Source of the DNA: an uncultured Atopobium sp.
Lineage (GTDB): Bacteria > Actinomycetota > Coriobacteriia > Coriobacteriales > Atopobiaceae
Assembly: GCA_946997485.1 (NCBI GenBank)
Contig: CAMPVF010000006.1
Location: 1 to 64,000, forward strand
DNA: 64,000 bases
Direction of reading: 5' to 3'
Position 1 is the first letter of the stretch, and each line of letters starts with the position of its first letter. A program made the translations under genes and the position numbers. A model generated the notes under the pieces. The model had not been told where the DNA came from. It worked only from the letters and a program-made list of their open reading frames with translations, and did no database searches. Shown in pieces: positions 18,763-26,804 of the stretch.

Positions 18763-19554
18763 CTACAAGCTGTACCCACCAACCATAGGACAGTCGGCGC
18801 CTTCATCATCACTGGTAAGCACCACAGGACCATCCTTGGTAATCGCAAGTGTGTTTTCAACGTGCGCAGCAAGCGAGCCGTCGTTTGTAACCACGCCCCA
18901 CCCGTCGGCAAGCGTGTGACTTGCATAATCGCCCAAGGTAATCATAGGTTCGATAGCAATAACCATGCCCTCTTGCAGAGTTATACCTCTCCCCTTTTTG
19001 CCATAATTTGGCACGTTTGGATCCTCGTGCATCACGTGACCAACACCGTGACCCACGTAATCGCGCACAACGCCGTAACCATGCTTTTCGGCAAGCGCCT
19101 GCACCGCATGACCAATGTCGCCCAAGCGGTTACCAATAAATGCCTGGTCAATGGCGGCGTGCAAACAGTCGCGCGTAATTTCGCATAAGGCCTTAGCCTC
19201 GCTACTTACCTGACCTACATAAAAAGTCCAAGCGTTATCGCCAACCCAACCATCAACGGTTGCGCCGGTATCAATCGAAATAATATCGCCTTCCTGCAAC
19301 ACACATGCAGGCGAAGGAATACCGTGCACAATCATGCTATTGGGCGAAGAACACAGCGTTGCCGGGTAGCCATAGTAGCCCTTAAACGTAGGAGTGCCAC
19401 CGTGCATGCGGATAAACTGTTCTACCTGCACGTCAATTGCCTTGGTTGAAACGCCCGGTTTAACAAGACTACCAGCAAAGCGAAGCGCCGCCTTAGAAAG
19501 CGAGCCCGCTTTTTTCATCTGGATAATTTCTTTTTGCGATTTAATATGAATCAT
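18763..19554 (-). CDS. map: Methionine aminopeptidase, type I
   Basis: 263 residues. It removes the initiator methionine. Metal ligands are visible in SIDTGATVDGWVGDNAW (Asp pair), GHGVGHVMHEDP (His) and MVIAIEPM (Glu), in family order. The start ATG overlaps the adk stop by four bases, so the two are translationally coupled, a standard spc-operon arrangement. Confidence 0.96.
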   Translation of the reverse strand: MIHIKSQKEIIQMKKAGSLSKAALRFAGSLVKPGVSTKAIDVQVEQFIRMHGGTPTFKGYYGYPATLCSSPNSMIVHGIPSPACVLQEGDIISIDTGATVDGWVGDNAWTFYVGQVSSEAKALCEITRDCLHAAIDQAFIGNRLGDIGHAVQALAEKHGYGVVRDYVGHGVGHVMHEDPNVPNYGKKGRGITLQEGMVIAIEPMITLGDYASHTLADGWGVVTNDGSLAAHVENTLAITKDGPVVLTSDDEGADCPMVGGYSL

Positions 19555-20177
19555 AGTGAGAGTTGGCGCTTTACCTCGGCATATACAACGTCAGGATCGG
19601 CGTCACCGTCCACCTCCTTGAGCTTGCACGCATCTTCATAAAACGAAACGAGTGGCGCGGTTTGTTTGTGGTACGCATCAAGACGAATTTGAATTGCAGC
19701 AGGCGTGTCATCAGGGCGCTGAATCATTTCAGATGCACAGCTCGGACACACAGTTGTATCGGCGCCAGCCGTATAACCACACGATTTGCAGGTACGGCGA
19801 CTGCTGAGACGCTTAATGATAGCCTCGGTTGCAACATTTACATAAAGCGCTGCATCAAGCGTAATGGAAAGACTGCTTAATAGCTCATCGAGTGCAACCG
19901 CTTGGTCGATAGTGCGCGGAAAGCCGTCGAGGATAAAGCCCTTTTTAGCATCGTCGCAGGCAAGACGCTCTTGCACAAGCTTAATAACGATGTCATCCGA
20001 AACCAGTTTGCCCTGAGCCATAATTTCTTTTACCTGCAAGCCAAGGGGTGTTTGAGCTGCAACGGCTGAGCGTAATAGGTCGCCCGTAGAAATGTGAGCA
20101 AAGCCAAACTCTGCAACAAGCTTTTGTGCTTGGGTGCCTTTACCTGCGCCCGGAGCACCAAGAAGTACAAGATTCAT
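19551..20177 (-). CDS. adk: Adenylate kinase
   Basis: 208 residues starting MNLVLLGAPGAGKGTQ, with the P-loop at residues 7-14. The ATG at 20177 is preferred to an in-frame GTG at 20189; AAAGG lies 11 bases upstream of the ATG. The LID carries four cysteines (CKSCGY..VCPSCAS), so it is the zinc-type form. It interconverts ATP, AMP and ADP. It follows secY after a terminator-like hairpin, so it may also have its own promoter. Confidence 0.96.
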   Translation of the reverse strand: MNLVLLGAPGAGKGTQAQKLVAEFGFAHISTGDLLRSAVAAQTPLGLQVKEIMAQGKLVSDDIVIKLVQERLACDDAKKGFILDGFPRTIDQAVALDELLSSLSITLDAALYVNVATEAIIKRLSSRRTCKSCGYTAGADTTVCPSCASEMIQRPDDTPAAIQIRLDAYHKQTAPLVSFYEDACKLKEVDGDADPDVVYAEVKRQLSL

Positions 20178-20268
20178 GGGTTGTTTCACCTTTCGTGTGT
20201 ATCTTCGTGTAAATCAAATAGATTAAATAAATGTAACACGTTTGCACGCAAACAAGTGTCTGAAACGT

Positions 20269-20298
20269 AAAAAAGCGAAGTTCGAAAACTTCGCTTTT
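20269..20298. terminator. Bidirectional hairpin between secY and adk
   Basis: AAAAGCGAAGTT-CGAA-AACTTCGCTTTT is a perfect 12-bp stem with a CGAA tetraloop and A/T flanks on both sides. It probably terminates or attenuates transcription from rplO-secY into adk. Confidence 0.8.
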
Positions 20299-20370
20299 AA
20301 CATTTGATATTGAACGCTAGAGTGCATTACAGTACGCACGGCATGCCACGTAAGAATCGCAGTAACAATC

Positions 20371-21651
20371 CTAGTGGAACAGACCCTCGTAATTGTGCAT
20401 CTTAAGCTGGCTTTCGAGCTGCGAGATAGTGTCCATAGCCACGCCTACCAAGATAAGCACGCTCGTACCACCAAACGCCTGGAGCAGCGTGTTACCCGTA
20501 AGAGTAAAGAGAATTGATGGTATAACAGCAATTGCTGCCATGAAGAGCGCACCAGGTAGCGTAATGTGGTCGAGCACGTTTTTAATGTGCGCAGCCGTAG
20601 CACCACCAGGGCGAACGCCCGGAATAAAGCCGCCCGCTTTTTTAAGCTGATCGGAGGTTTCGTCGGGATTGAATACCATAGCCGTATAAAAATACGCAAA
20701 GAACACGATAAGAAATACCGACAACACCCAGTTTACCCAGCCGCTCGAAAGCGAGTTTGCAAACGTTTGAATCCAATCAACCTGCGGGAAGAACACAGCA
20801 ACCTGAGCAGGCATATACAACAGCGCCGATGCAAAGATGATGGGTACAACTCCTGCGGTGTTTACCTTAATTGGCAAATACGTAGACTGACCGCCCATAA
20901 TGCGCCGTCCGGTAACACGCTTTGCATACTGAATAGGAATACGCCTCTGACCACGTTCGATATAAATAATAACAGGCACAATAGCCACAATGACAATCAA
21001 CGTAATAAGAGTGGTAACCGATCCAATAGTGGACGTGCTAATTGAATGAGTAAGCGCTGAAGGCAATCCAGCAAGGATGTTCGCAAAGATGATAAGCGAC
21101 ATACCATTGCCGATACCACGCTGCGTAATAACCTCACCAAGCCACATAATAATAATTGCACCGGTAAGAAGCACGCCAATAATCGTTATAGCAACAACCC
21201 ACTCGGGTATCACCAGCTGCGAAAAGTCGATACCATAACTCTTAAAGAGGAAGTAGTACCCAATGGCGTTAACGAACGAAAGAGCAACGGTAAGGTAACG
21301 CGTATATTGCGTAATCTTACGCTGACCGCTCTCGCCCTCTTTTGCCAGCACGGCAAGTGAGGGAATAACTGCCTGGAACATTTGCAGAATGATCTGCGCT
21401 GTGATGTAGGGCATAATTCCCAAACTAAAGACCGATACACGCGAAAGCGCACCGCCCGAAAAGAGGTTTAATACCGCAAGAGCACCACTACCAGCAGATA
21501 CTTCCTGAAATGCCTTCAGCATGCGCGAAAAAGGCACGCCAGGTGCCGGAAGATACGCACCAAAACGATAAAGCAGCAAGATTGCTAATGTGATAAGAAT
21601 CTTGTTTCTTAACTCTGGAATGCGAAACGCGCTAGCTATTCCCTTAAACAC
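20371..21651 (-). CDS. secY: Preprotein translocase subunit SecY
   Basis: 426 residues with about ten membrane helices; the pore of the Sec translocon with SecE and SecG. It starts MFKGIASAFRIPELRNKIL. The family motif GIGNGMSLIIFANI is at about residues 180-193, and the cytoplasmic loop GQRRIPIQYAKR is at about 232-243. It begins two bases after the rplO stop. Confidence 0.98.
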   Translation of the reverse strand: MFKGIASAFRIPELRNKILITLAILLLYRFGAYLPAPGVPFSRMLKAFQEVSAGSGALAVLNLFSGGALSRVSVFSLGIMPYITAQIILQMFQAVIPSLAVLAKEGESGQRKITQYTRYLTVALSFVNAIGYYFLFKSYGIDFSQLVIPEWVVAITIIGVLLTGAIIIMWLGEVITQRGIGNGMSLIIFANILAGLPSALTHSISTSTIGSVTTLITLIVIVAIVPVIIYIERGQRRIPIQYAKRVTGRRIMGGQSTYLPIKVNTAGVVPIIFASALLYMPAQVAVFFPQVDWIQTFANSLSSGWVNWVLSVFLIVFFAYFYTAMVFNPDETSDQLKKAGGFIPGVRPGGATAAHIKNVLDHITLPGALFMAAIAVIPSILFTLTGNTLLQAFGGTSVLILVGVAMDTISQLESQLKMHNYEGLFH

Positions 21652-21653
21652 GC

Positions 21654-22094
21654 TTACTCGACCTTTCCTCCAGCTGCCTCGACCTTTGCCTTAGCAGTAG
21701 CGGACACTTTGTCGACGTTAACAGTGAGTTTTTTGGAGAGCTCACCGTCGCCCAACACCTTAACGGGGATGTAGTTGTGCTTGATAACACCTTTTTCGAC
21801 AAGGGTATCACCATTTACAACGTCGCCGTCGTTAAACAGGCCGTCAAGACGTGAAACATTAACAGCAGTGTATTCAATACGTGAGTGATTGGTAAAACCG
21901 GGGAGTTTAGGAAGGCGCATTGCCAGCGGCTGCTGACCACCCTCGAAACCTGAACCCTTACCGCCGCCAGCACGTGAGAGCTGACCTTTAGTACCACGAC
22001 CAGCAGTAGTTCCAAAACCGGAAGAATTTCCGCGACCAATGCGTTTGCGAGATTTTTTGGAACCTTGTGCAGGACGAAGATTATTAAGTTGCAT
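21654..22094 (-). CDS. rplO: 50S ribosomal protein L15
   Basis: 146 residues from the ATG at 22094 (MQLNNLRPAQGSKKSRKRIG), chosen for the GGAG site and the family N-terminus. The Gly/Arg-rich segment GRGNSSGFGTTAGRGTKGQ binds 23S rRNA. Confidence 0.97.
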   Translation of the reverse strand: MQLNNLRPAQGSKKSRKRIGRGNSSGFGTTAGRGTKGQLSRAGGGKGSGFEGGQQPLAMRLPKLPGFTNHSRIEYTAVNVSRLDGLFNDGDVVNGDTLVEKGVIKHNYIPVKVLGDGELSKKLTVNVDKVSATAKAKVEAAGGKVE

Positions 22095-22104
22095 AGAATT
22101 GCTC

Positions 22105-22293
22105 CTAGTTCTCTTCAACCTCTACAAGGTGCTTTACCTTGAAGATCATTCCACGGACGCTCGGATTGTCTGGAAGACATGCTACGTCACCAATTTTACG
22201 AAGACCCATTGCACGACAGGTCTGTGTTTGATCCTTCTTTACAGAAGCAACAGCACTACGAACTAGCTTTACGCTGAGCTTTTTATCTGCCAT
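22105..22293 (-). CDS. rpmD: 50S ribosomal protein L30
   Basis: 62 residues from MADKKLSVKLVRS, with AGGAGG upstream overlapping the rpsE end. The conserved GLRKIGD and the C-terminal VKHLVEVEE fit L30. Confidence 0.95.
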   Translation of the reverse strand: MADKKLSVKLVRSAVASVKKDQTQTCRAMGLRKIGDVACLPDNPSVRGMIFKVKHLVEVEEN

Positions 22294-22297
22294 AACC

Positions 22298-22819
22298 TTA
22301 GGCCTCCTTTCCATTAAACATTTCTTTTACGCTAAGTCCACGACGAGCAGCAGCTTCCTCAGGGCTGGTAAGAGATTGAAGACCCTTAGCTGCAGCTTTA
22401 ATCATGTTCAATGCGTTACCAGTACCCAACGACTTGGCAAGAACGTTGGTAATACCTGCAACCTCAAACAGGGGACGTACAGGACCACCAGCAATTACAC
22501 CAGTACCAGGAACAGCTGGTTGAATAAGTACGCAACCTGCACCATATGATTCTTTTACTGCGTGAGGAACAGAACCCTCTTCAGTAATATCAACATGGAA
22601 CATGTTTTTCTTAGCATCCTCAACAGCTTTTTGAATTGCTTGAGGTACCTCGGCAGACTTGCCCATACCAATACCTACATTACCCTTGCCGTCGCCAACA
22701 ACAACAAGTGCGAGCAGGGACATGCGGCGTCCACCCTTAACGGTTTTTGATACGCGGTGGATAAAAACTACGCGCTCCTGAAGCTCGGAGTCATCCTGGC
22801 GCTTACGTTCACGTGGCAT
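22298..22819 (-). CDS. rpsE: 30S ribosomal protein S5
   Basis: 173 residues. The double-stranded-RNA-binding domain RVVFIHRVSKTVKGGRRMS is followed by the GNGKGNVGIG-type loop (VVGDGKGNVGIGMGKS). It contributes to translational fidelity at the mRNA entry site. AGGAGG lies seven bases upstream. Confidence 0.97.
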   Translation of the reverse strand: MPRERKRQDDSELQERVVFIHRVSKTVKGGRRMSLLALVVVGDGKGNVGIGMGKSAEVPQAIQKAVEDAKKNMFHVDITEEGSVPHAVKESYGAGCVLIQPAVPGTGVIAGGPVRPLFEVAGITNVLAKSLGTGNALNMIKAAAKGLQSLTSPEEAAARRGLSVKEMFNGKEA

Positions 22820-22829
22820 TCAATTCCTC

Positions 22830-23198
22830 CTAGAACTTCAGACCCGCTTCGCGGGCACCATCTGCTAATGCTTTAATGCGGCCGTGGTAAATGTGACCAC
22901 CACGATCGAAAGTAACTTCGGTTACGCCAAGTTTCATGGCACGCTCAGCAACAATTTTGCCTACAACGCCTGCGGCTTCCTTGTTTGAGCCAACCTTAAT
23001 TTCTGCTTTTACATCGCTCGTAAGAGTAGATGCAGAGCACAATACTTTACCGTCTTTATCATCGATTACCTGTGCATAGATATTTGCGTTGGTGCGATGT
23101 ACGCTCAAGCGTGGACGTTCAGCAGTGCCGAATATCTTAGAGCGAATGCGGCGCTTGCGGCGCAAAAGGCCTGCAAGTTTTGCCTGATTCTTGTTCAT
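22830..23198 (-). CDS. rplR: 50S ribosomal protein L18
   Basis: 122 residues from MNKNQAKLAGLLRRKRRIRS. The ATG at 23198 is chosen by family fit over 23222. It binds 5S rRNA with L5. The 152-base gap to rplF is longer than elsewhere in the operon and has no visible gene. Confidence 0.96.
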   Translation of the reverse strand: MNKNQAKLAGLLRRKRRIRSKIFGTAERPRLSVHRTNANIYAQVIDDKDGKVLCSASTLTSDVKAEIKVGSNKEAAGVVGKIVAERAMKLGVTEVTFDRGGHIYHGRIKALADGAREAGLKF

Positions 23199-23350
23199 AC
23201 TCTTCCCTTCAACACGCCACAACCTAACGGGGCTGCGGTCTTTCTTGTGAAGTAAGGCTCATGCGAAAGGTTATCACCGTCGCATGGAGTAGCAGGTACT
23301 ACAGCTGCTCGTCACCAGTGAGGCAACGCTTCGCAGCGCAGAAGCCCATA

Positions 23351-23887
23351 CTACTTAGCAGCCTTACCAAGCTTCCTACGAATGTGTTCACCTTCGTAGT
23401 GAATACCTTTACCTTTGTAGGGCTCAGGTGCGCGCTTCGAGCGAATTTCAGCAGCTACTTGGCCTACTTCCTCTTTTGAAATACCCTTAACAATAATGTG
23501 TGTGTTGTCGGGCACCTCAAACGACATGCCCTCAGGGCACGCATAGATAACAGGGTGTGAATAACCAAGCGACAGGTCGAGATCCTTGCCTTTAAGTGCG
23601 GCACGATAACCAACACCAGCAAGCTCAAGGCGCTTTTCAAATCCTGTTGATACACCAATTACCATGTTGTCAATAAGTGTACGCGTAAGACCTTGTTGTG
23701 CGTTTGCCTCAACAGTTTCTTCTGCAAGGGTAACGAGCACTTCGTTGTCTTGCAGAGCAATAGCTACAAGCGGCGAAAACGTGCGCTCAAGCTCACCTTT
23801 TGCACCTTTCACAACAACATGAGTTCCGTCAATGGTCACCGTTACTCCAGCTGGAACCAAGACAGGCTTTTTACCAATACGAGACAT
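23351..23887 (-). CDS. rplF: 50S ribosomal protein L6
   Basis: 178 residues. The start MSRIGKKPVLVPAGVTVTI and the C-terminal PEPYKGKGIHYEGEHIRRK are diagnostic. AGGAGA precedes the ATG. It lies near the factor-binding site of the 50S subunit. Confidence 0.97.
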   Translation of the reverse strand: MSRIGKKPVLVPAGVTVTIDGTHVVVKGAKGELERTFSPLVAIALQDNEVLVTLAEETVEANAQQGLTRTLIDNMVIGVSTGFEKRLELAGVGYRAALKGKDLDLSLGYSHPVIYACPEGMSFEVPDNTHIIVKGISKEEVGQVAAEIRSKRAPEPYKGKGIHYEGEHIRRKLGKAAK

Positions 23888-23917
23888 TGTCTGCTCTCCT
23901 ATCTAGATACGTAACGA

Positions 23918-24316
23918 TTACCAAATGTAGGCAATAACTTCGCCGCCCACGCCCAACTTACGAGCATCACGGTCGCACATCATGCCTTTAGATGTTGAAA
24001 TAACAGCAGTACCCAAGCCACCAAGTACACGAGGAAGCTTGTTTGCCTGCGAGTAAATACGCAAACCACATTTAGAAATACGGCGAATACCACGGATAAC
24101 GCGAACGTTTTTGTCGAGGTACTTCAGCGTAATGTGTAAAGTTTTTTGAGGTTGAGTGTCCTCTACTACATAGGACTCAATGTATCCCTCTTCGCAAATA
24201 ACGCGAGCAATCTCAGCAAGTTGCTTGCTTGAGGGCATAGAGACCTCAGGTTTACCAGCGGAGCTCGCATTACGAATGCGAGTTAACATGTCCGCAATGG
24301 GGTCGGTAACCTTCAT
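23918..24316 (-). CDS. rpsH: 30S ribosomal protein S8
   Basis: 132 residues: MKVTDPIADMLTRIRNASSA at the start, STSKGMMCDRDARKLGVGGE at the C-terminus. It is a central-domain 16S rRNA binder and, in E. coli, the spc autoregulator. GGAG lies seven to eight bases upstream. Confidence 0.97.
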   Translation of the reverse strand: MKVTDPIADMLTRIRNASSAGKPEVSMPSSKQLAEIARVICEEGYIESYVVEDTQPQKTLHITLKYLDKNVRVIRGIRRISKCGLRIYSQANKLPRVLGGLGTAVISTSKGMMCDRDARKLGVGGEVIAYIW

Positions 24317-24400
24317 TGTTTCTTTCTCCTTCGTTCGTGATGAAACTGTGCGTGTGGTTCATCTTTGCCGGTAGCAAAGTTGCCTTCACACCAGAGCTTC

Positions 24401-24586
24401 CTACCAGCTTGCTTTGCGCACGCCAGGGAGCTCGCCTGTACAAGCCATTTCGCGGAAGCATACGCGGCACAAACCAAACTTGCGGTACACGCTGTGGGGA
24501 CGCCCACAACGCTGGCAACGGTTTTGTGTGCGTGATGAAAACTTCGGCTCACGGTTTGCCTTGACGATCATCGATGTCTTAGCCAC
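24401..24586 (-). CDS. rpsN: 30S ribosomal protein S14, zinc-binding type Z
   Basis: 61 residues starting at a GTG at 24586 (VAKTSMIVKANREPKFSSRT), with AAAGGAGG close upstream. Four cysteines in CQRCG..CRVC form the zinc ribbon of the short type Z form. Confidence 0.97.
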   Translation of the reverse strand: MAKTSMIVKANREPKFSSRTQNRCQRCGRPHSVYRKFGLCRVCFREMACTGELPGVRKASW

Positions 24587-24781
24587 AAATCCTCCTTTTG
24601 TCTTGGTTGAAATATGTTCAACCAAACTACGTGCAGCTGCACAAGGCAGCCGATGCTGCTACTCGCAGCGAGGTGACTGCTATGCACCGCCATTTACCTG
24701 CGGTTTTGGCAGCCTGTGCCGCTATAAGCAATGATTGTGCTCTAGCGGCGTGTCTTCACATCAAACAGCACTTTGTCAGAG

Positions 24782-25342
24782 CTATTTTTTGAACGGGAAG
24801 TTAAATGCACTTAAAAGCGCACGGCCTTCGTCGTCGTTTGATGCAGAAGTAACGATAGTAATATCCATACCACGTGTGTGATCAACCTTGTCGAAGTCGA
24901 TCTCAGCAAAGATGAGCTGCTCGGTTACACCCATGGAGAAGTTTCCGTGGCCATCGAAGCTCTTTGCTGAAATACCGCGGAAGTCGCGGATACGTGGAAT
25001 GGCGATAGCAATGAGGCGATCCAAAAATTCATACATGCGGTCGCCACGAAGAGTAACCTTGGCACCGATAGCCATACCAGCGCGAAGGTGGAACGTTGCG
25101 ATTGATTTACGTGCGTGAGTAACCATTGGCTGCTGACCGGTAATGTCGCGAAGGTCGGAAACAGCGCCTTCAATAGCTTTGTGGTCGCCAGCTGCTTCAC
25201 CAACACCCATGTTTACCACGATTTTTTCGATCTTTGGAATTTGGTGAACGTTTTTGTAACCAAATTGCTGCTGAAGCGCGTCACGCACTTCGTTAAAATA
25301 CTTTGCCTTTAAGCGAGGCATATTGTCGGTTGCGTTTGCCAT
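24782..25342 (-). CDS. rplE: 50S ribosomal protein L5
   Basis: 186 residues from MANATDNMPRLKAKYFNEVR, with AAGGAG ten bases upstream of the ATG at 25342. KIEKIVVNMGVGEA is the family motif. It binds 5S rRNA and the P-site tRNA. Here rplE is the first gene of its transcription unit: its usual upstream neighbour rplX is 11.4 kb away, so it must have its own promoter. A CTCCTAG-N7-CTAGGAG stem-loop sits in its leader at 25393-25413. Confidence 0.96.
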   Translation of the reverse strand: MANATDNMPRLKAKYFNEVRDALQQQFGYKNVHQIPKIEKIVVNMGVGEAAGDHKAIEGAVSDLRDITGQQPMVTHARKSIATFHLRAGMAIGAKVTLRGDRMYEFLDRLIAIAIPRIRDFRGISAKSFDGHGNFSMGVTEQLIFAEIDFDKVDHTRGMDITIVTSASNDDEGRALLSAFNFPFKK

Positions 25343-25392
25343 GTGACACTCCTTAACTCTTGGGGTTTTAAGCGCGGGGATGAGCCTCGCGC

Positions 25393-25413
25393 CTCCTAGC
25401 CGGCTGCTAGGAG
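25393..25413. other. Stem-loop in the rplE leader
   Basis: CTCCTAG-CCGGCTG-CTAGGAG forms a perfect 7-bp stem 50-70 bases upstream of rplE. Its right arm resembles a ribosome-binding sequence. It may be part of a leader regulatory structure. Confidence 0.4.
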
Positions 25414-25759
25414 CCAACGTGCAACGATTGGGTGCAGGTGCGTACATGCGTGGTTGTGCACGTGCTTGCGTGGTTGCATGATTGCGCATGCTTGTACACG
25501 TCGCGTGTGCTTTACACGCAACAAGCTGTACAGGGACAATGTACATACGTGTACCCTATAAAGTTGCAACGCTAAATGTTACCTGTTTCTGCATGGCGGA
25601 CATCTGCTCAATTTGGCAAACGCCCAAAAACTCAGGATAATTCCATATTTCATGCATCCGCGCGGGTGGCGCGGGCGCATGGCGCTCAGCACTGGCCATG
25701 CCTCATACAAAAACTTAGGTCAAGTCCTAATTTTGCGCCATTGTATAAAATTACTGGAG

Positions 25760-26086
25760 CTACTTTGATTGATTTTTAAACATCAGCTTGAACATACTTA
25801 TAAGCGACAAAATAAATAATGTCCAAGAAATAATAAAGGCGATTAGCATATATGCGTTCGAAATAGATAATCCTAACGAATTGATGCCATATACACACAT
25901 AAGCAGACTGGTAGCTGCCATAACCCGCGCATCGGCAATAGCAAATGGTCTTATTTCAATTTTATCTCTCTCTTCTTTGAGCATAGTATTGTAGCCTGAA
26001 ATCAACATGAGCCACTTATTTCTAAACAACTGAATAGACATAACTAGAAAAGAAATAGAGAACGAAAAGAAGATCAAGGCATCCAT
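25760..26086 (-). CDS. Small membrane protein, DUF3784-like
   Basis: 108 residues with three predicted helices: residues 3-20, about 52-72 and 76-100. The cytoplasmic segment between helices 1 and 2 (SGYNTMLKEERDKI) matches the DUF3784 pattern GYNT-x-x-KEE-x-x-K. The function is unknown. Codon use is AT-rich compared with the ribosomal genes on either side. It is the first gene of the accessory island past rplE. Confidence 0.65.
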   Translation of the reverse strand: MDALIFFSFSISFLVMSIQLFRNKWLMLISGYNTMLKEERDKIEIRPFAIADARVMAATSLLMCVYGINSLGLSISNAYMLIAFIISWTLFILSLISMFKLMFKNQSK

Positions 26087-26237
26087 ACATACCCCTAAGG
26101 TTCATAGAGAGGTACTATACGACTTACGACGAAGAGCAGTACCCGTATAACGATATGCTCCTACAGGACAAAAAAAGTCAAGTACCCTTCTCTTAGCTAT
26201 AATTTATTGGTCAAAAAAAATTAAAAACGAGGAGTGA

Positions 26238-26437
26238 CAAAGGGCTCAAATCAATATTACCTTTAGTGAGAAAGAAATACTACGCTTATTTTCAAAAGAT
26301 AAGACTGAAGGGCTTATAGAGTTGCTCCAAGCATGTCTTAATAGCATCTTGAAGGCTGAATCTACAGCTCAGCTCCATGCAGAGCCATATGAAAGAACTG
26401 TTGCACGTAAAGGCAGTAGAAACGGATTTCGTGAGCG
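26238..26437 (+). pseudogene. Truncated IS256-family (mutator-type) transposase
   Basis: An open frame of about 67 codons reads NITFSEKEILRLFSKDKTEG and ends RKGSRNGFRER. It matches the N-terminus of IS256-type transposases, which continue with AE-x-YERT-x-x-RKG-x-RNGYRER. The normal start codon appears lost (AGG GCT where ATG ACT is expected, and a stop two codons upstream). The frame ends exactly where the 192-bp inverted-repeat element begins, and no further transposase sequence follows the element. It is a dead remnant. Confidence 0.85.
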
Positions 26438-26629
26438 ATATTAGAAAATTACCCCACTTTGACACGCGTTTTGAAGCCGAAAATGGTCCTTCAAGGCACA
26501 TGTGCTCACTGCGCAAAATTACCGCAACGCACTTACCTGGACATTTGTAAAACCGACTTTTTTGTGGCGGGCGGCAGCGCTCCAAAACGACGCCGAAACG
26601 CGTGTCAAAGTGGGGTAATTTTCTAATAT
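26438..26629 (+). mobile_element. TTGACACGCG inverted-repeat element inside the transposase remnant
   Basis: A 192-bp element with perfect 34-bp terminal inverted repeats (26438-26471 and 26596-26629) containing ACCCCACTTTGACACGCGTT. The boxes are 130 bases apart; the core is CCTGGACATTTGTAAAAC. No target-site duplication is obvious. The remaining gene-free sequence to 26804 has no feature I can support. Confidence 0.85.
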
Positions 26630-26804
26630 GAAACAAAAAGTTTTGTAAACGCTCGCCCGCCAAGCCATGCGCATCGACAAAATGCCAGATAAACGCACGG
26701 ACATAGCGGGCGAAGGTAGTCTTTCATGTATGTGTTGCTTGGTTGCGCGGCATTGGTCGCAAACCTTTTTTGGCAGTGTTGTGCAGTAAGCACGTCAAGT
26801 ACGA

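Noticed and set aside
26292..26663. Minus-strand open frame across the transposase remnant and element
   Set aside because: It is the shadow of the IS256-type frame and of the palindromic ends.
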